From NCBI RefSeq assembly GCF_037975245.1, contig NC_092571.1, positions 16,301,917 to 16,365,916 on the forward strand: a stretch of 64,000 nt of DNA. Reading direction: 5' to 3'. The notes beneath the pieces were generated by a model that was given only the letters and a program-made list of their open reading frames with translations, did no database searches and was not told where the DNA came from. The DNA comes from Apostichopus japonicus. Taxonomy: Eukaryota > Echinodermata > Holothuroidea > Aspidochirotida > Stichopodidae. Positions 25,104-37,600 of the stretch are shown piece after piece. How positions within the stretch are numbered: position 1 is the stretch's first letter; every line of letters begins with the position of its first letter. The position numbers were made by a program, and so were the translations under genes.

Positions 25104-28100
25104 TTATACCCCAGTCCGCCGCCCCTGAGCCTTACAAAATAATTCATACATGCGCCGCTGGTAATCTTGGGATAATCTAGGGATTGTGCGTAAATAGTCG
25201 GCCAGGTTCCTGGACTAGGATACACCTATACGCCAAAATATATTTTCATCGCAAAACCGGTTACACTTGGTCCCCATTGGTGTCGGTGGGTCTGTTCACC
25301 AAAACTGACTGCTGCCGATTTGTTTACCTTATATTACGTTGTCTTTCTTCGATCCACCATGCACTCCTCGGTACCACTTGCTAAATACCCTGAATACGGA
25401 ACTGGTATTCATTTTGCGCACATTTTCTACGTCACAACTGTTTGTCAATTGTGTTCTCTGCAGTATTCCATAAAGTAGAGGGCGCTCGTGCACTTACCTC
25501 CTCAGAGCCGTTAAGTATTATGGCTGTGTAGTACTGACTAGGCAGAATACCACAAATACAGTAGTGTCCAGTGTCAAACATCTTTGATATCGGTTAAATT
25601 GAAATGTTGATTTATTCAGGATTTAATGAATAGGAATATCGCCAATGAAGTCTTTACAATGTTTCGAAATTTGGGGCTAAGGCCGGGGTGGGGTTGCAGT
25701 TACATGGACGTATAGCCCTTTTAGTGGATTCTTCGGTCGCCGTAATTGACATATAAACTAGTACATTTAATCGAACTCACTGCACCATCCTAGTTTACTA
25801 ATCTATACTAACACTTACGATTATATAATGGCGCTATGCATGTACCCCCTCCTCCTCTTCTCTGACCAAAAGGCTGCTAGACAACTAACGTAACAACTGA
25901 TATCTTAGCCAACTGATAAAAGAAAATAAAGGAAATAGACCGAAATCCTTTCTTGACACTTAAAAAACTTTTAGAAAGTTGTAACGAAGCTTTACGAGGT
26001 TGTTCAGAAGAAGCTACGGTTGACAAAGAAGTTGATTTTGCAACAAATATTTTACTGTTAAATTTGAACATGAACAGAGAATCCACATGTTCAAACCATA
26101 TTCCGTAATTTTGGAAAACGTGTGGTCCAAAGCTATGTTGATTTGTAATGTATCGTTGAAACATTATTTTTAAAAAATGCATCCATTTTCATCTACTCTG
26201 TTAGCTTCTACAAATATACAAAATGTTGTGGCGATTAACAGAAACACTTGACTTTTATTGAAAAGAGTCAACCTAGATAGAGCCTGGACGCGAAAACCAA
26301 ACAACTTGATCCTCTCTTCACCCCAGTCCCTTTCACCGAGACTGTAACCCAATGATCATGAATTTATCTTAGCCTAAATGTTTGATCTTGATGTTCCCAA
26401 CCCGTGAGCTGTGCTCGGGCAGTATACATGTTGTGGATGGCGCGGATTGAGGGCGCTATAAAACAATCATGTAGATCGTTCCTTCAGGGCGTTTTGTAAT
26501 GTTAATGACCAAATTAGGTGGAGATCGGTAAAAATAGTCGAAAAATCTAAAGTGGGAATGGAAATGAATGATCGTGCCATGTAATTATAATATTATAAAC
26601 CTACCTTTCTCATCTAATTTTATTCCTGACTCGGTAATCCATTATCCAATTCGACTGTACATGGTCTTGTCACCGTCCATCTTCCAAACAGCTAAGTACG
26701 ATAGAGAGGCTCATTTTTCAATTCCAACAGCCATGCATAAAGTAGATGCATATACGTTTATAATCAATATCATGCATGTCCAGGGCTGCTCAAGCTTTGT
26801 ATAGGCTACGGTATGCATAGGCTACTCTAGCTATACAACCTCTACGCAGGCGGTCTCATATTGAAAAAATAGCCTGCAAGTTAATTACATAAGCTCGCAT
26901 AGATCAGTGGTATGAGTGTAAGAGCATGGTAAGAGGATGTGTTACATCCCTGCAAATATACTATACTACAGCTCTGAACGTTACTGCAATTACCTCTTTC
27001 ATCTCCCGACACTGAAACAAAAGGGTTTTACCAACTTGTTCTAATCTACCGAGTTCCTCACCGGTCGAAATTATGTCCAAAGGACCAGAACAATAGGCTG
27101 ACATACCATACAACCTCCCTCTTTTAGTACGTCATCTAACTCCTTTTAAATTCCACATAGCGGTGAATGTACCTTTTTTGCAAAGTCTTAAAAAGCTGGA
27201 ATGTTTGAAAGCCTGATCAGCCTTCAAATACAGCGTTTGCGTTTATTGCTACGAATATTCATTACAATTGGTTACAATAATTTCCATAACCAATGTATAT
27301 TATCTATTTTTTGTGTGCTCAGAATGGAATGAAATCTTTAATAATTCGCTAATAGGCTGCAAATGGTGACAATCCTCTGTAATCCTTAAAATTGACGAAT
27401 CAATTAAAAAAAAGAGACCGAAATATTATACTAATGTTTTGAACGATTTATGTAGCCTTTATATGTGTATTAAGATTATTGTAACTTAAAAACGTAATAT
27501 TTGTTAAAGTTTGACAATACATTCCAACACCACTACAAAACAGAAGTATTATTACGATTGCTTACTGCACTAATTATTATTTTTTATTATACAGATATAT
27601 GCGAATAGTAAGTGATATAAACAAAAACAAATAGCTGAGTATTAACAATAAATTGTTAATATCTTCAAGTCAATATAGGTGATAGCAGCAAATGTCAGGT
27701 GATATCATCAATTCATTGCTCCTATTACCAATTAAAAATGAAACGGCCCGCCATACGACCGGAGCTAAACACAGTGGATAGTGTTTACGCCAATTTCTAA
27801 CATTTCTTTCTGATTTGATGTTACAATGCAATTTACTCAATTATTAGCTTGAAAAGAATCAGTAGCGTGGTCTTTACCCTTCAGATAATAAAATGCGCTG
27901 TCGATGTTATTGTATCAATAAATTGAGAGACAAATAATTTTATTTTTCCGTATAATGGAACTAAGTGAGGTTCAATATAAATAGCAGAATAATACTTAGT
28001 TACGAATTGATTGTTCGCTGCAAGCGTGGAAGATTCTAACTTTGAAGTATATGTAGAATCTCTAACGGACGTTTTTTCACTAGTTTAAACTACTCCTTCT

Positions 28101-31100
28101 CGTGGTTATTTTACATAGTCACACCAGTCGTTCAGACCATTGCCATGAAAGCTATTTGAATGTGTCCTCGCCCCCCCCCACTACCCCCTCCCCACCCATT
28201 TCAAATTATCACTATCAGAGCAATGAGGAGACAAAAGTTTATTAAAATATCTAGAAAAGAGCAACAATATTATTGTGTATTCAATACAATCACATTTATT
28301 TATCATGTATATCTACCAACAGAATTACAGAATACTATGTTGACACTTATAACCAAAAGAATCACAACAATGGATACGTTTTAACAAAACCTTCATAATT
28401 AATTAAAAGTACCCCTTTATGTTAATGAGAACTACCCTCTGGCTGTGTTTTTGTCGTTAAAAAATTGCAATTTTGTTGAAGTGTAAAAAAAATATTGTAG
28501 TAAGAACCAGTGATCTTTTGTTGAAACACATTCAAATACTGAAATTCTGGCTCGAATTGATCAAGAATTAAATTTGTTGCGTAGTTTCCAGGTTAGTTTT
28601 GTGGTTCGTCCTCTCAGACCAAAGCCACATGTTCCCCCTCCACCTACCCTCAAAATTTTGCTCCACCCCTATCCCCACCCCACTCATCCCCTTCTCCTAT
28701 CTTGATTCATGTCTCTTTCACCACCTCTTAAATATGATTACTCTTCCAGTTAGTATTAACTTGCCTTACATGGGACAATGTAATATGGTAACACTGTAAA
28801 GTATATACCAATTATCCCTATTATTGATGGGGTATAGAGATCATAAATATTTATACCAGTAAGTTTAGCATGCTTGGGGTGGGGGGGGGGTGGGGATTCT
28901 GAGTCTCCTCCAACTTATTATTGGCAGACAATGAGAAGTAATTATAAAAGTGTGTATGGTCTATGGCAGTGAAAAAAAAACACATTGATAGTGGTTTTAA
29001 AAAGTTTGCACAAAGCATAACAACTGCAGTTATCCCTTAAGACATATATTGACAAGAAAGGTGTAGGGAGTGGTCTTGGACATTCCCCCCCCCCCACTTC
29101 ACCCACTTCCTCACCTTACTGTTGTGTGATGGGGATTGAGAGGACAAAAACAGGAGTTCTTCCAAAGGAAAGGAAGCTAAAAGAGAAGCATGAGGTGAAG
29201 TAAAACACATCAAGATAAACATTTTTTTTATGGTAATGGCTCTACTTTGGCATGATTGAAGAAAGTATTTGGCACGACTATAGTAACAACCTTAAAAGAT
29301 TCTCTTGAGCATTCTCCCAAAGGAGAGAAAACATTCAAATTATTAACAAATAAAATAAATAAATACATTTTCAATCACACAAAACAAAAACCCATCAATT
29401 TTGAAATAAATAAATGTCAATACAATTCATTTAAGGAAAAAAAACGAAAAACTATGTTACTTCTGTCTGGCGTAAGGTTTGATCAATACATTAACATAAT
29501 GTAATAAAAACATGTCCATATTCTTCTTCTTCATGAATACCCTGTTGTCCAACCAAATATAGTTATAAATTCTATTTTATATTAAATACGCATGAGAAAT
29601 ATTGCACGGTCAGCACATCTATTGCACACATATAGCCTCCGAATAAGTTCTAGCATCAAATCAATAAAGTCTATATTTCAGGGAAAAATTGCAGTTTGGA
29701 ATTCCAAATATTTGATTTGTTTCTCTTTAAAAACTTGTAGTCCTTTCTTTGCCTTTGTAAAATATTTCTTATAAAAGCAAATAATAAAATGGATGATAGC
29801 AAATGCTATATTTTGGAAAAGGAGACACTATTGTGTTAGGTTAGGAAGCCTATCCACAAAAATGTGAAACTCTGTCATTTTATAACACTGTTAAAAGTCT
29901 GTGTCTACTATACCACAATGTTTGTGTACTTCACATATACATTATAGTTGTACTTTTGAGAGGGCTTCGTAAGGTTTAAAGCATACACACATTCCACCTA
30001 AAAATGATGGACAATGTATATTTATACACACACATATACAAATAAATATGTGTGCATAAATCTTTACAACTAAATAAATACACACTACCAAACATTTTCA
30101 ATTTATAAAACATAAACTCATAGCTGTCTTACAGCGAGCGTATTCAGTCAAACAGGAAGCGGTTAGCTAAAAAATTGATATATAAGAGAGTTTTAGGTTA
30201 CTGAATAATATAAATTGTCTTTGATCCCTGCCTTCAATATTCCTTTAACACTGATGTGTGTTGCAATGCAAAAATATGCCAAGTGTGAACTTCAACATAG
30301 CTACTACAGTAGTAGATTTTTTAACCACTGGCATTTTTTAAAGCAAGTGAATAAAAATTGTGAAATTCGAAGCCTGAAATGAATGAGATAAATTACTGTG
30401 ACCGTTTACCCCCCCCCCCCCCCTCAAAACAATATAATAGCAATCATTGTGCTGTAAAATTTCTCACATCATGAACGAAATGGATTTTTGGGCAGGAATC
30501 GAAAATTGTGTATTATTTTAAATATTATTTGAAAGACGAGACTAGTGGATAGGGAGAAATAGACTCATTTAAAGAAACAATTGTTAAACACTCATAAAAA
30601 CACAGGGTAGGATACAGTGCAAAAATATCACAAAGAGCAATTGATTGGTTGGCACAGTAACACAATGCCCTACAGGCCACTTGTTCTTCTTTTGGTTTTT
30701 CAATTATCTTTCAGTTTAACATGGAATTCTAAGATTAAAGCTGTATACTGTATTCAAAATCAAGGAATAGATATCAAATTACCAAAGACCTGCCACCTAT
30801 TGCAGTGTTTATAATTACATCTAAAGAGAAGAAAAAAAGAAAGCTTAATTACTGAAAAGGTTGCCTTATTCAGTCTTCACAAAATATATGAATATCAAGT
30901 ACATCAAACAATAGATGAATTAATATCAATGTTTCAACATTTTGAGTTATGCTATCTACCAGTCTGCGAGAGTCAATTCTCATGACGGGTTAAAGTGAAT
31001 ATCACTTTAGAAATGCATTTAAACACTCAGTTAATCAGGCTAAGAACAGAATATACGAATAGCAATATAGATCCTCACTTAAGTGAGACCATACAACTCT

Positions 31101-31488
31101 CAATATAATACAGCGAGCAGAAGTATGGTAGACGTTACGTCAATTTTTTTTTCTATAGCTCTTAAAAACTACCATCAAAAGAAGGGAAGAGGGCTCTTAA
31201 TAACTGAAAGAACAGTTAAAGAAAATATCCAAAACAGGTTTGCTACCCTTCCCTGATCCAACTTTGACAAATAAAGGTTTTTAACAACAGCTTTTTCTGC
31301 TGAGCCTTTCTTTTGGCACTTATTTTGTACCTTGGCAACACAAACACACACATCCACACATAAAAAAATCTCACAAACTCACAAATATCCATTTTTGCAG
31401 ATATGGATTCTAACATAATCAGATTCATTATTACATTTTTCGGAAGTACTCTCTATGACTGGCTGATATGAATGGCTCGAGATATCAA

Positions 31489-34245
31489 CTAGTGATACTC
31501 GGACATAAATGTGTAGTATGCGAAGAAAAAGACGGATGGGAATAAAACTAAGAGGACGTTGCATACTGTCTTACTGCAATCTCCAAACACTGACGGATCA
31601 AAGTCAAAACAATGATCATTCCCCGGTATGATCTCAAAACTGTTGGCGTTGCAGAACTCTTGACCGTTCCCATACATCTCTCCTATCGTCATGGTTTCCA
31701 ACTTTGTCGTCTTACATTCTTCAAAAGTGTCGTTGCAGAACGAGGAACAAATGTTGACCCTCCTGGGAGAGAAAGAGAAAGAAAAACAATCTTCTAAAAA
31801 ATAAAATGCATTAACAGTTACAGTACATATTTCTTTTCTTGTAACGTTCTCTGTCAAAAGTATGTCAAAATATTATTGCATCTCCTCTATATGGGAAAAC
31901 ATTTTCAACCTTGCCATGGCACATTATGACAACCACTTAAAGGATAACTTTAGGCAATAATTTAAGTTTTGATATGTCATAGTCCATGAAAAAATGAAAA
32001 ATCTGAGTGATAGTAATATTTTTACAGCTGTTCTGGTTTTCAAGATTATTAACTGTTAAAAAAAGCTTAATCATTGGAATGCTCCTTTAAGGCTCATTTG
32101 ATGATGATATCAGCTCCTCAGTGAAGTACTAAATGCAAAGGTTCATCCATTGTTTAGTAAATTCTAATAAATCAGCCAAAGCATGTTCTTGTAACTTCAC
32201 AGAGATTCAAGCACATTTGAATGACATTCAGTACAACTTTGTCTTTGCTAAATTTGTAATGTATTGTAATAATGTAATTTGAGGATATAAGGTCTTGTGT
32301 TTCCCGACTGAGGTCTGTGCTACATCTGAGGAACTGACCTTACAGCAGGTACATTTGACCTATATACTGTAGCTATAGTCCAGTCACTCTACAAATAACT
32401 GTCTAAAGGGTAATTTTTCAAAAACACAATAAAGTATTACAGATATACAACCTGGACTGATAGCACTGTATTTTAACAGACTGCAACATATTAAGGTTAA
32501 TTTTGTGCCTTAGAAAGTCATCCTTTGATGCTTGCTATTTCTCACTCACTGTATTAAAGACAACAGGCAGCTAATATATCATCCCACTGATAAGCACAGG
32601 GAAGAGTGGGGGAGGTGAGGGGTAAGGGGGTGAGAGGTTTGAAACCATCAATTGAAACCAGTCTGGTCAAATCAGAGCAAATCAATGTTACATACCCTTT
32701 GTCATACCACTTTGACTGGGCAGGGCTACAAAAGTAACACATCATGTAGTTGAGTCTAGCTTGACATGCCTTGGTACCAGAGTGTATCATGTACATGCTT
32801 CCTAACACAGAGGTTACTTCAGTCCTCCTGCAGCAAGCCAGATCTCTATACCAGGAACAATTTGGTAAGTTGTATTGCGGTTCTGCATATCTGCTCTCAC
32901 CTGTAACAGATCAAATATGATACTGGAATATGTACACATATATATATGAATATATACTTTATTTACAATCATTGACTCAGAAGTTGCTTAGAATTATTTC
33001 TTAAAAGTGGACAGTTCTAAGGAAAACTAATAGAGACTTAATCTATTGTGGTGTCTTTATAAACACTAAATATATTGCTCATTTTAAGATAAATTTGTAT
33101 ACAAAAGTAATTTTTCAGATTCAACTGAATCAAATAAAAGATCTACACTTTGTTAGAGCTCTTGATATCCTCACATATGGACTCTTTATCTTCTGAAATA
33201 ATTATTTCAAATTTTAGGAAACGTTTAAAATTTCAGATATGAATTATGATGTCATCACAGGCATATCTGAAAAATAAGCCCTATTGATGGAGATAAAACA
33301 TTGATGCACAGAATAGTAAGTAAGTATTTATAGTGAAGTTTTGACATTAATCAAAGTTTGTGTTAAAAAAACTTGTTTTTCTGCTTTTAAGATCGATAGG
33401 CCTACATGTCATGAAAATTCTTAAGTAGGACAGTAACTTTCACCAAATAATTCAGCAACGAGAATGTTCTCTAATTTGCTGATAATTCAATTTGCATGTT
33501 GTGGCCTTCAGTAAGCAGCAGTTAGTACTTTAACACATCACAAAAAAAACACCTGCTTTCTTTTCTTTCAGTCAACACCATGACAGAATGGATGGAAAAA
33601 TATGGTTTTCATACCATCTCCCATATCAAAATAAGCCTAGGCCAACTGCTATTTTTTACTTTACATGTGACATTGAGAAATGTTTTTTATTTGAGTTTTA
33701 GGCATAAGATCAATCTATTGATGGTGTATTGTTTTTCTTGCCAAGCCTATTGGATTCTGATTGAGAATTGGCAACTTTAATACTTATGTATAGTACATAT
33801 CATCCTTTTGGTTTCATGATTTAATATGCATATTCTTTTTCAATTTGTGGGATAAGACCAACAAAAGAATTCGACGTTTCGCATTATCATCCTTTGCCGC
33901 TGTTTAAGTACAGTAGCCTCGCAATACCACTCAGTAGTTGCTAACCTAAAGGCTTAATGGCCTATGTTAGGTATGTTGGGCTTAGCCTAGGCCCTAACTT
34001 AGTGAGGCTCAGCCTAGTATAGCACTAGGTTGCACTTACAGACTACAGTACAGTATTCCTACTCAGGCTACTGTTCATCTCGCATTCTCGGTTAGAAAAT
34101 TAAGCTAAAATGAGATACACTCACTGTAGTAGCTGCACAGCGCCTCTTCTGCATAGATATTTGGGATAACGAAACATGTAAACAGGAGAAAAATGGGACA
34201 AATAGACAGGAATTTCCACCAAAACGGTTCTTCGCAACCTGTCAT
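31489..34245 (-). CDS. Folate-receptor-like cysteine-rich secreted or surface protein, three exons
   Basis: Exons read 34245-34125, 32900-32696 and 31762-31489, giving 199 aa with all phases consistent. Residues 1-32 are a clear signal peptide: a hydrophobic core, then a likely cut after IYA. The mature part is cysteine-rich: LPNCSWYRDLACCRRTEV (residues 52-69), then RLNYMMCYFCSPAQ, then VNICSSFCNDTFEEC. This spacing of Cys and Trp matches the folate-receptor-like (Folate_rec) fold. Sequons at N54 (NCS) and in CNDTF suggest N-glycosylation. The last 28 residues are strongly hydrophobic and end in a short polar tail, so the protein is either GPI-anchored or has one membrane span. The ligand is unknown: the family includes folate and riboflavin binders and non-binding proteins, so I do not claim folate transport. 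It is divergently paired with ALG3. Confidence 0.82.
31937..32090. mobile_element. Short TTAA-bounded MITE-like element
   Basis: A 154-bp segment begins TTAAAGGATAACTTT and ends GGAATGCTCCTTTAA, so TTAAAGGA is inverted at the ends. TTAA at both borders would fit a piggyBac-type target duplication. It sits in the second intron of the folate-receptor-like gene. The terminal match is short, so the superfamily is tentative. Confidence 0.45.
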
Positions 34246-34642
34246 TGTGTCAAAAATCAATACATATCAAGGAATAGGCTGCGAAATATGTACTGTAGGC
34301 TTCTGTTTGACTGAAATGTAGCTTGATTATATTTTACCTAAATTTACCTATATCATAGAAATTGTGTAGAACAATTTCTATGACCTAGGTATGGTGGGGT
34401 ACATGCCCGTTACATAACGTGTTTTTTTTTTAAATATTGCATATTCAAAAACTTTAATAGTTATTAAAACATATATCATGAATTTTTCATTCATTTTAAG
34501 CCTCAAAAAAGCACAAAATTGCTTAAAACATTTCACTACGGACAATTATCTTTTCCACCAGGCACCGTGCATCAAACGTGTGAAGTTGTGAACAGCTGAT
34601 CGTTGATCGCTCACAGACTCTCTGTAACTCGCGACAACCAAA
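34246..34642. promoter_or_regulatory. Presumed bidirectional promoter region
   Basis: Only 397 bp separate the start codons of the minus-strand folate-receptor-like gene and plus-strand ALG3. Both promoters and both 5' UTRs must fit here unless upstream non-coding exons exist. I see no clear TATA box in a position that serves either gene. The right-hand 100 bp, before ALG3, is richer in GC (GATCGTTGATCGCTCACAG). Confidence 0.5.
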
Positions 34643-37600
34643 ATGCCTCAAAGGAAGACCAAAAAGCCACCATCGAATGCCCCTCAAGGGATATTCGATA
34701 AAATACCAAATATTAAAATTCAGGATTTGGTGTTTGATCCAGAATACCTTTGGATAATTGCATGTCTCCTGTTCATCGGAGAAATAATTATCAATGTCTT
34801 CATTATCAACAGAGTGAAATGTAAGATTCCATCGTGGAATTGGTACCTAACCGTAGGCTTAAGCTAGACCTAGAGTTAATTCAGACATTTACATTGCATT
34901 TTGGATTACTTTTATCAGTACGTGTGGGTCGGTCTATCAGTTTTATCAGCTCCATTACATTACCATGACCTGTTTCCCCGTCTATGAGTATCCAATTATT
35001 GGAAGAAGTATTGCACGAAAGGGCATACCAGCCTTTAAGTTTGACTAGCCTAGGTTGGATCTTGTTGTACACTACAGTCCAGAGGGAAGTATGAAGTGCT
35101 AGCTTTTCACTATGGCATTTTGTCACTGTTATCTACTAAAACTGGATTATGACTATAAAGTTGAAACTTGCAATTTTTTATTAACTAGTGGAACCAAAAT
35201 TTCTCTTTCCTTCTGCAGTTGGGGGAGAGGAAATATGTTAGAATGTATTGAAATAAATGTCAAATTGATTGATAGAAAAAAAAAATTCAGGATGATAATT
35301 AAGTTGTTGTTAAGTTCATAGCTATAATATGTATCCATATATCACAAACTCAACAGGCTATAACATATACACTACCTTGCTTTTTGTTTTGCATAGATAC
35401 AGAGATTGACTGGGAAGCCTACATGTCTGAAGTAGAGGGTGTAGTCAATGGAACCTATGATTACCTCCTCTTGAAAGGAGGCACAGGACCATTGGTGTAA
35501 GTCAGATCAGTCCAGTTCTTTCCTTTGTGCCATATTCTCTCTTTAAACTGTATTACTCAAAATGTGGCATGTGTTACAGTTTTCAACAGATTTAATCTTG
35601 TTTCAATAATCAGGATAAAAATATATGTTCAATACCACACTTAGACACTTGTTTATAAACTTCCTTATCAATTTGATAACAATCTGCTATGATTTCTCAG
35701 GTTGAGAAATAAGAACTATGATTTCTGACCAAGTAAAAGACATTGAATGGATTTCACATAATTCTGATACTTTCACAACTACAACCAGCATTGATGTGTT
35801 GTCACACTTTGCTACAATACTAGCAGAAGCTACTTTGCAGTTATGCATTGAGATCAATTAGTTTTGGGCTATTCCACCAATATTATTCTGATTGGTCATG
35901 CTTCATAGCACTAAAGAATTTCAATATCCTTATTTGCCCAACCTGTCACTGAGACCTCTCCATTACACCATTATTGATCTATATTCATCAATATTGAATA
36001 TTTTAAATAATCAATTTGTGTTTTGATGTGATAATCCAGCTTCACACATCAGTTGAACTTTATTTATGTAATATACTGTTAATAACAGAATAAATTTGAT
36101 TTGAATTTAAATGTATTTTCAAAATTTGCGTAACATTAAAAAAAGAACTTTGTTCGAAAATAAAGAAGAAGAAGCTTTCTGTCAACCATTGTCCTCCTCA
36201 GACACACAATCAAAACAGAAATAAAATAAAAATAAAATTAGAGTCCACAAAAAGTGGAGGTCTTTTATAAAGGGCTGCATGAATCTTTCAAGATAGCATC
36301 CATTATAAATTTGGCTGATTTGATTGTCTTGTAACCATCTTATGTTAACACCATTTGTGGCTTGATCTCAAATGGCTGAAGTAAACAGTACTCAACATCT
36401 TTCCATTGCAAAAAGGAATTCTTAGCCCCTTGGATGTCAAAATCTGACATTTATAGAAGACAGAAAAGGAGGAGGGGGAGGGGGGGGAGGGAGGGTAAAG
36501 TTTGAGGACAGCAATATTAGAGAAAAACTTATCTGGCAGGGTAATTTTAACACAGTCACTTATCTCAACAATAAGGGATTACGCGAACGAATTCATGGTA
36601 ATTTTTCTTGTAAATGGTTTCAGAGAATACTGTTTTAGCATATGTAGCAAATTGCTTAACTTAAGATGGCTATCAAGCACATGCATTGCAATTTTTTTCT
36701 TTACAAATGCTCTTGTTATTTCCTATTATTGTTACTTTATTTGGTGGCATGAACAAAATTCACAAATTTGTCAATTAGTAAACTAAATCTAACGACTCTA
36801 AAGAGTAAATTGTTTTGTAAGTTTTAAGATTTCCAAACTCTCTTAATTAGTTTACAACATTTTCTTTCTTTACTCTCTTAATATGCTTATGCAGGTACCC
36901 AGCTGGTTTTGTGTATATATACATGGCTTTCTACTACATCACCGATAAGGGGACTGATATCAGACTAGCCCAGTATCTGTTTGGTGTTCTCTACCTAGCA
37001 ACTCTTCCCTTGGTATTTAGAATTTTTCAGAAGACAAAAAAGGTGAGAAAAAGCTGTTTTTATATTGATATTTTTTGAGAGATGATAATGACCAACAGAA
37101 AAGCAGATTAGATGTTATATAAACAAATGTTGATTTCTAGCAAAATTATAGCAAAATTTAGTCACTCTTGAACTTTCCCCTCCCCCACCTTTTTTGGGCC
37201 ATTCCCCCCCCCCCCTTTGATTGTGATCATTTGTTAAAAGTGATTCTGTGCATTTTGAAAAAGGAAATACATAAAACTACTCGCTTTCAAAATATGGAAC
37301 TTGTTTAAGCTGATGATCTGACTAACCATGAAAACCAAGCCAATGACGGAATGCATTGTAATCCATATTCAGTACAAATGAAGTTCTCCTTGCTCAAATG
37401 ACAGCTGGTCGTCGATGTGACTAGCAGACTTGTGACAACAGTAATAAGCGTGCAAAACCCAGCCTACATTCATGCATTATACTACACTTGATGTCACAGA
37501 CCTTCGATGATCTTCGCAATGTCACTCTGGCTAGACCTAATAGCCTAACTTTATCAGAACTAGGTCTCTGACTAGGGTACTAATTTTATACTAAAAGTTG

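Larger units (their letters stand above)
21485..31488. other. Ten-kilobase gene desert; no coding exon recognised
   Basis: No frame resembles a known protein and I found no run of exons in phase. Contents: a C-rich CCACCCCT repeat near 23620-23660, short perfect hairpins at 22660-22686 and 25080-25103, and poly-G/poly-C runs near 28152, 28879, 29085 and 30410. The longest frame (23720-24160, plus, 146 codons) has no domain I can identify. The part from about 29 to 31.5 kb is strongly AT-rich and probably includes the 3' UTR of the folate-receptor-like gene. Confidence 0.5.

Noticed and set aside
36502-36786. 94-codon open frame in ALG3 intron 2
   Set aside because: Not needed: exons 2 and 3 join in phase to give the conserved GPLVYPAGF. 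Hydrophobic look is from AT-rich codons.
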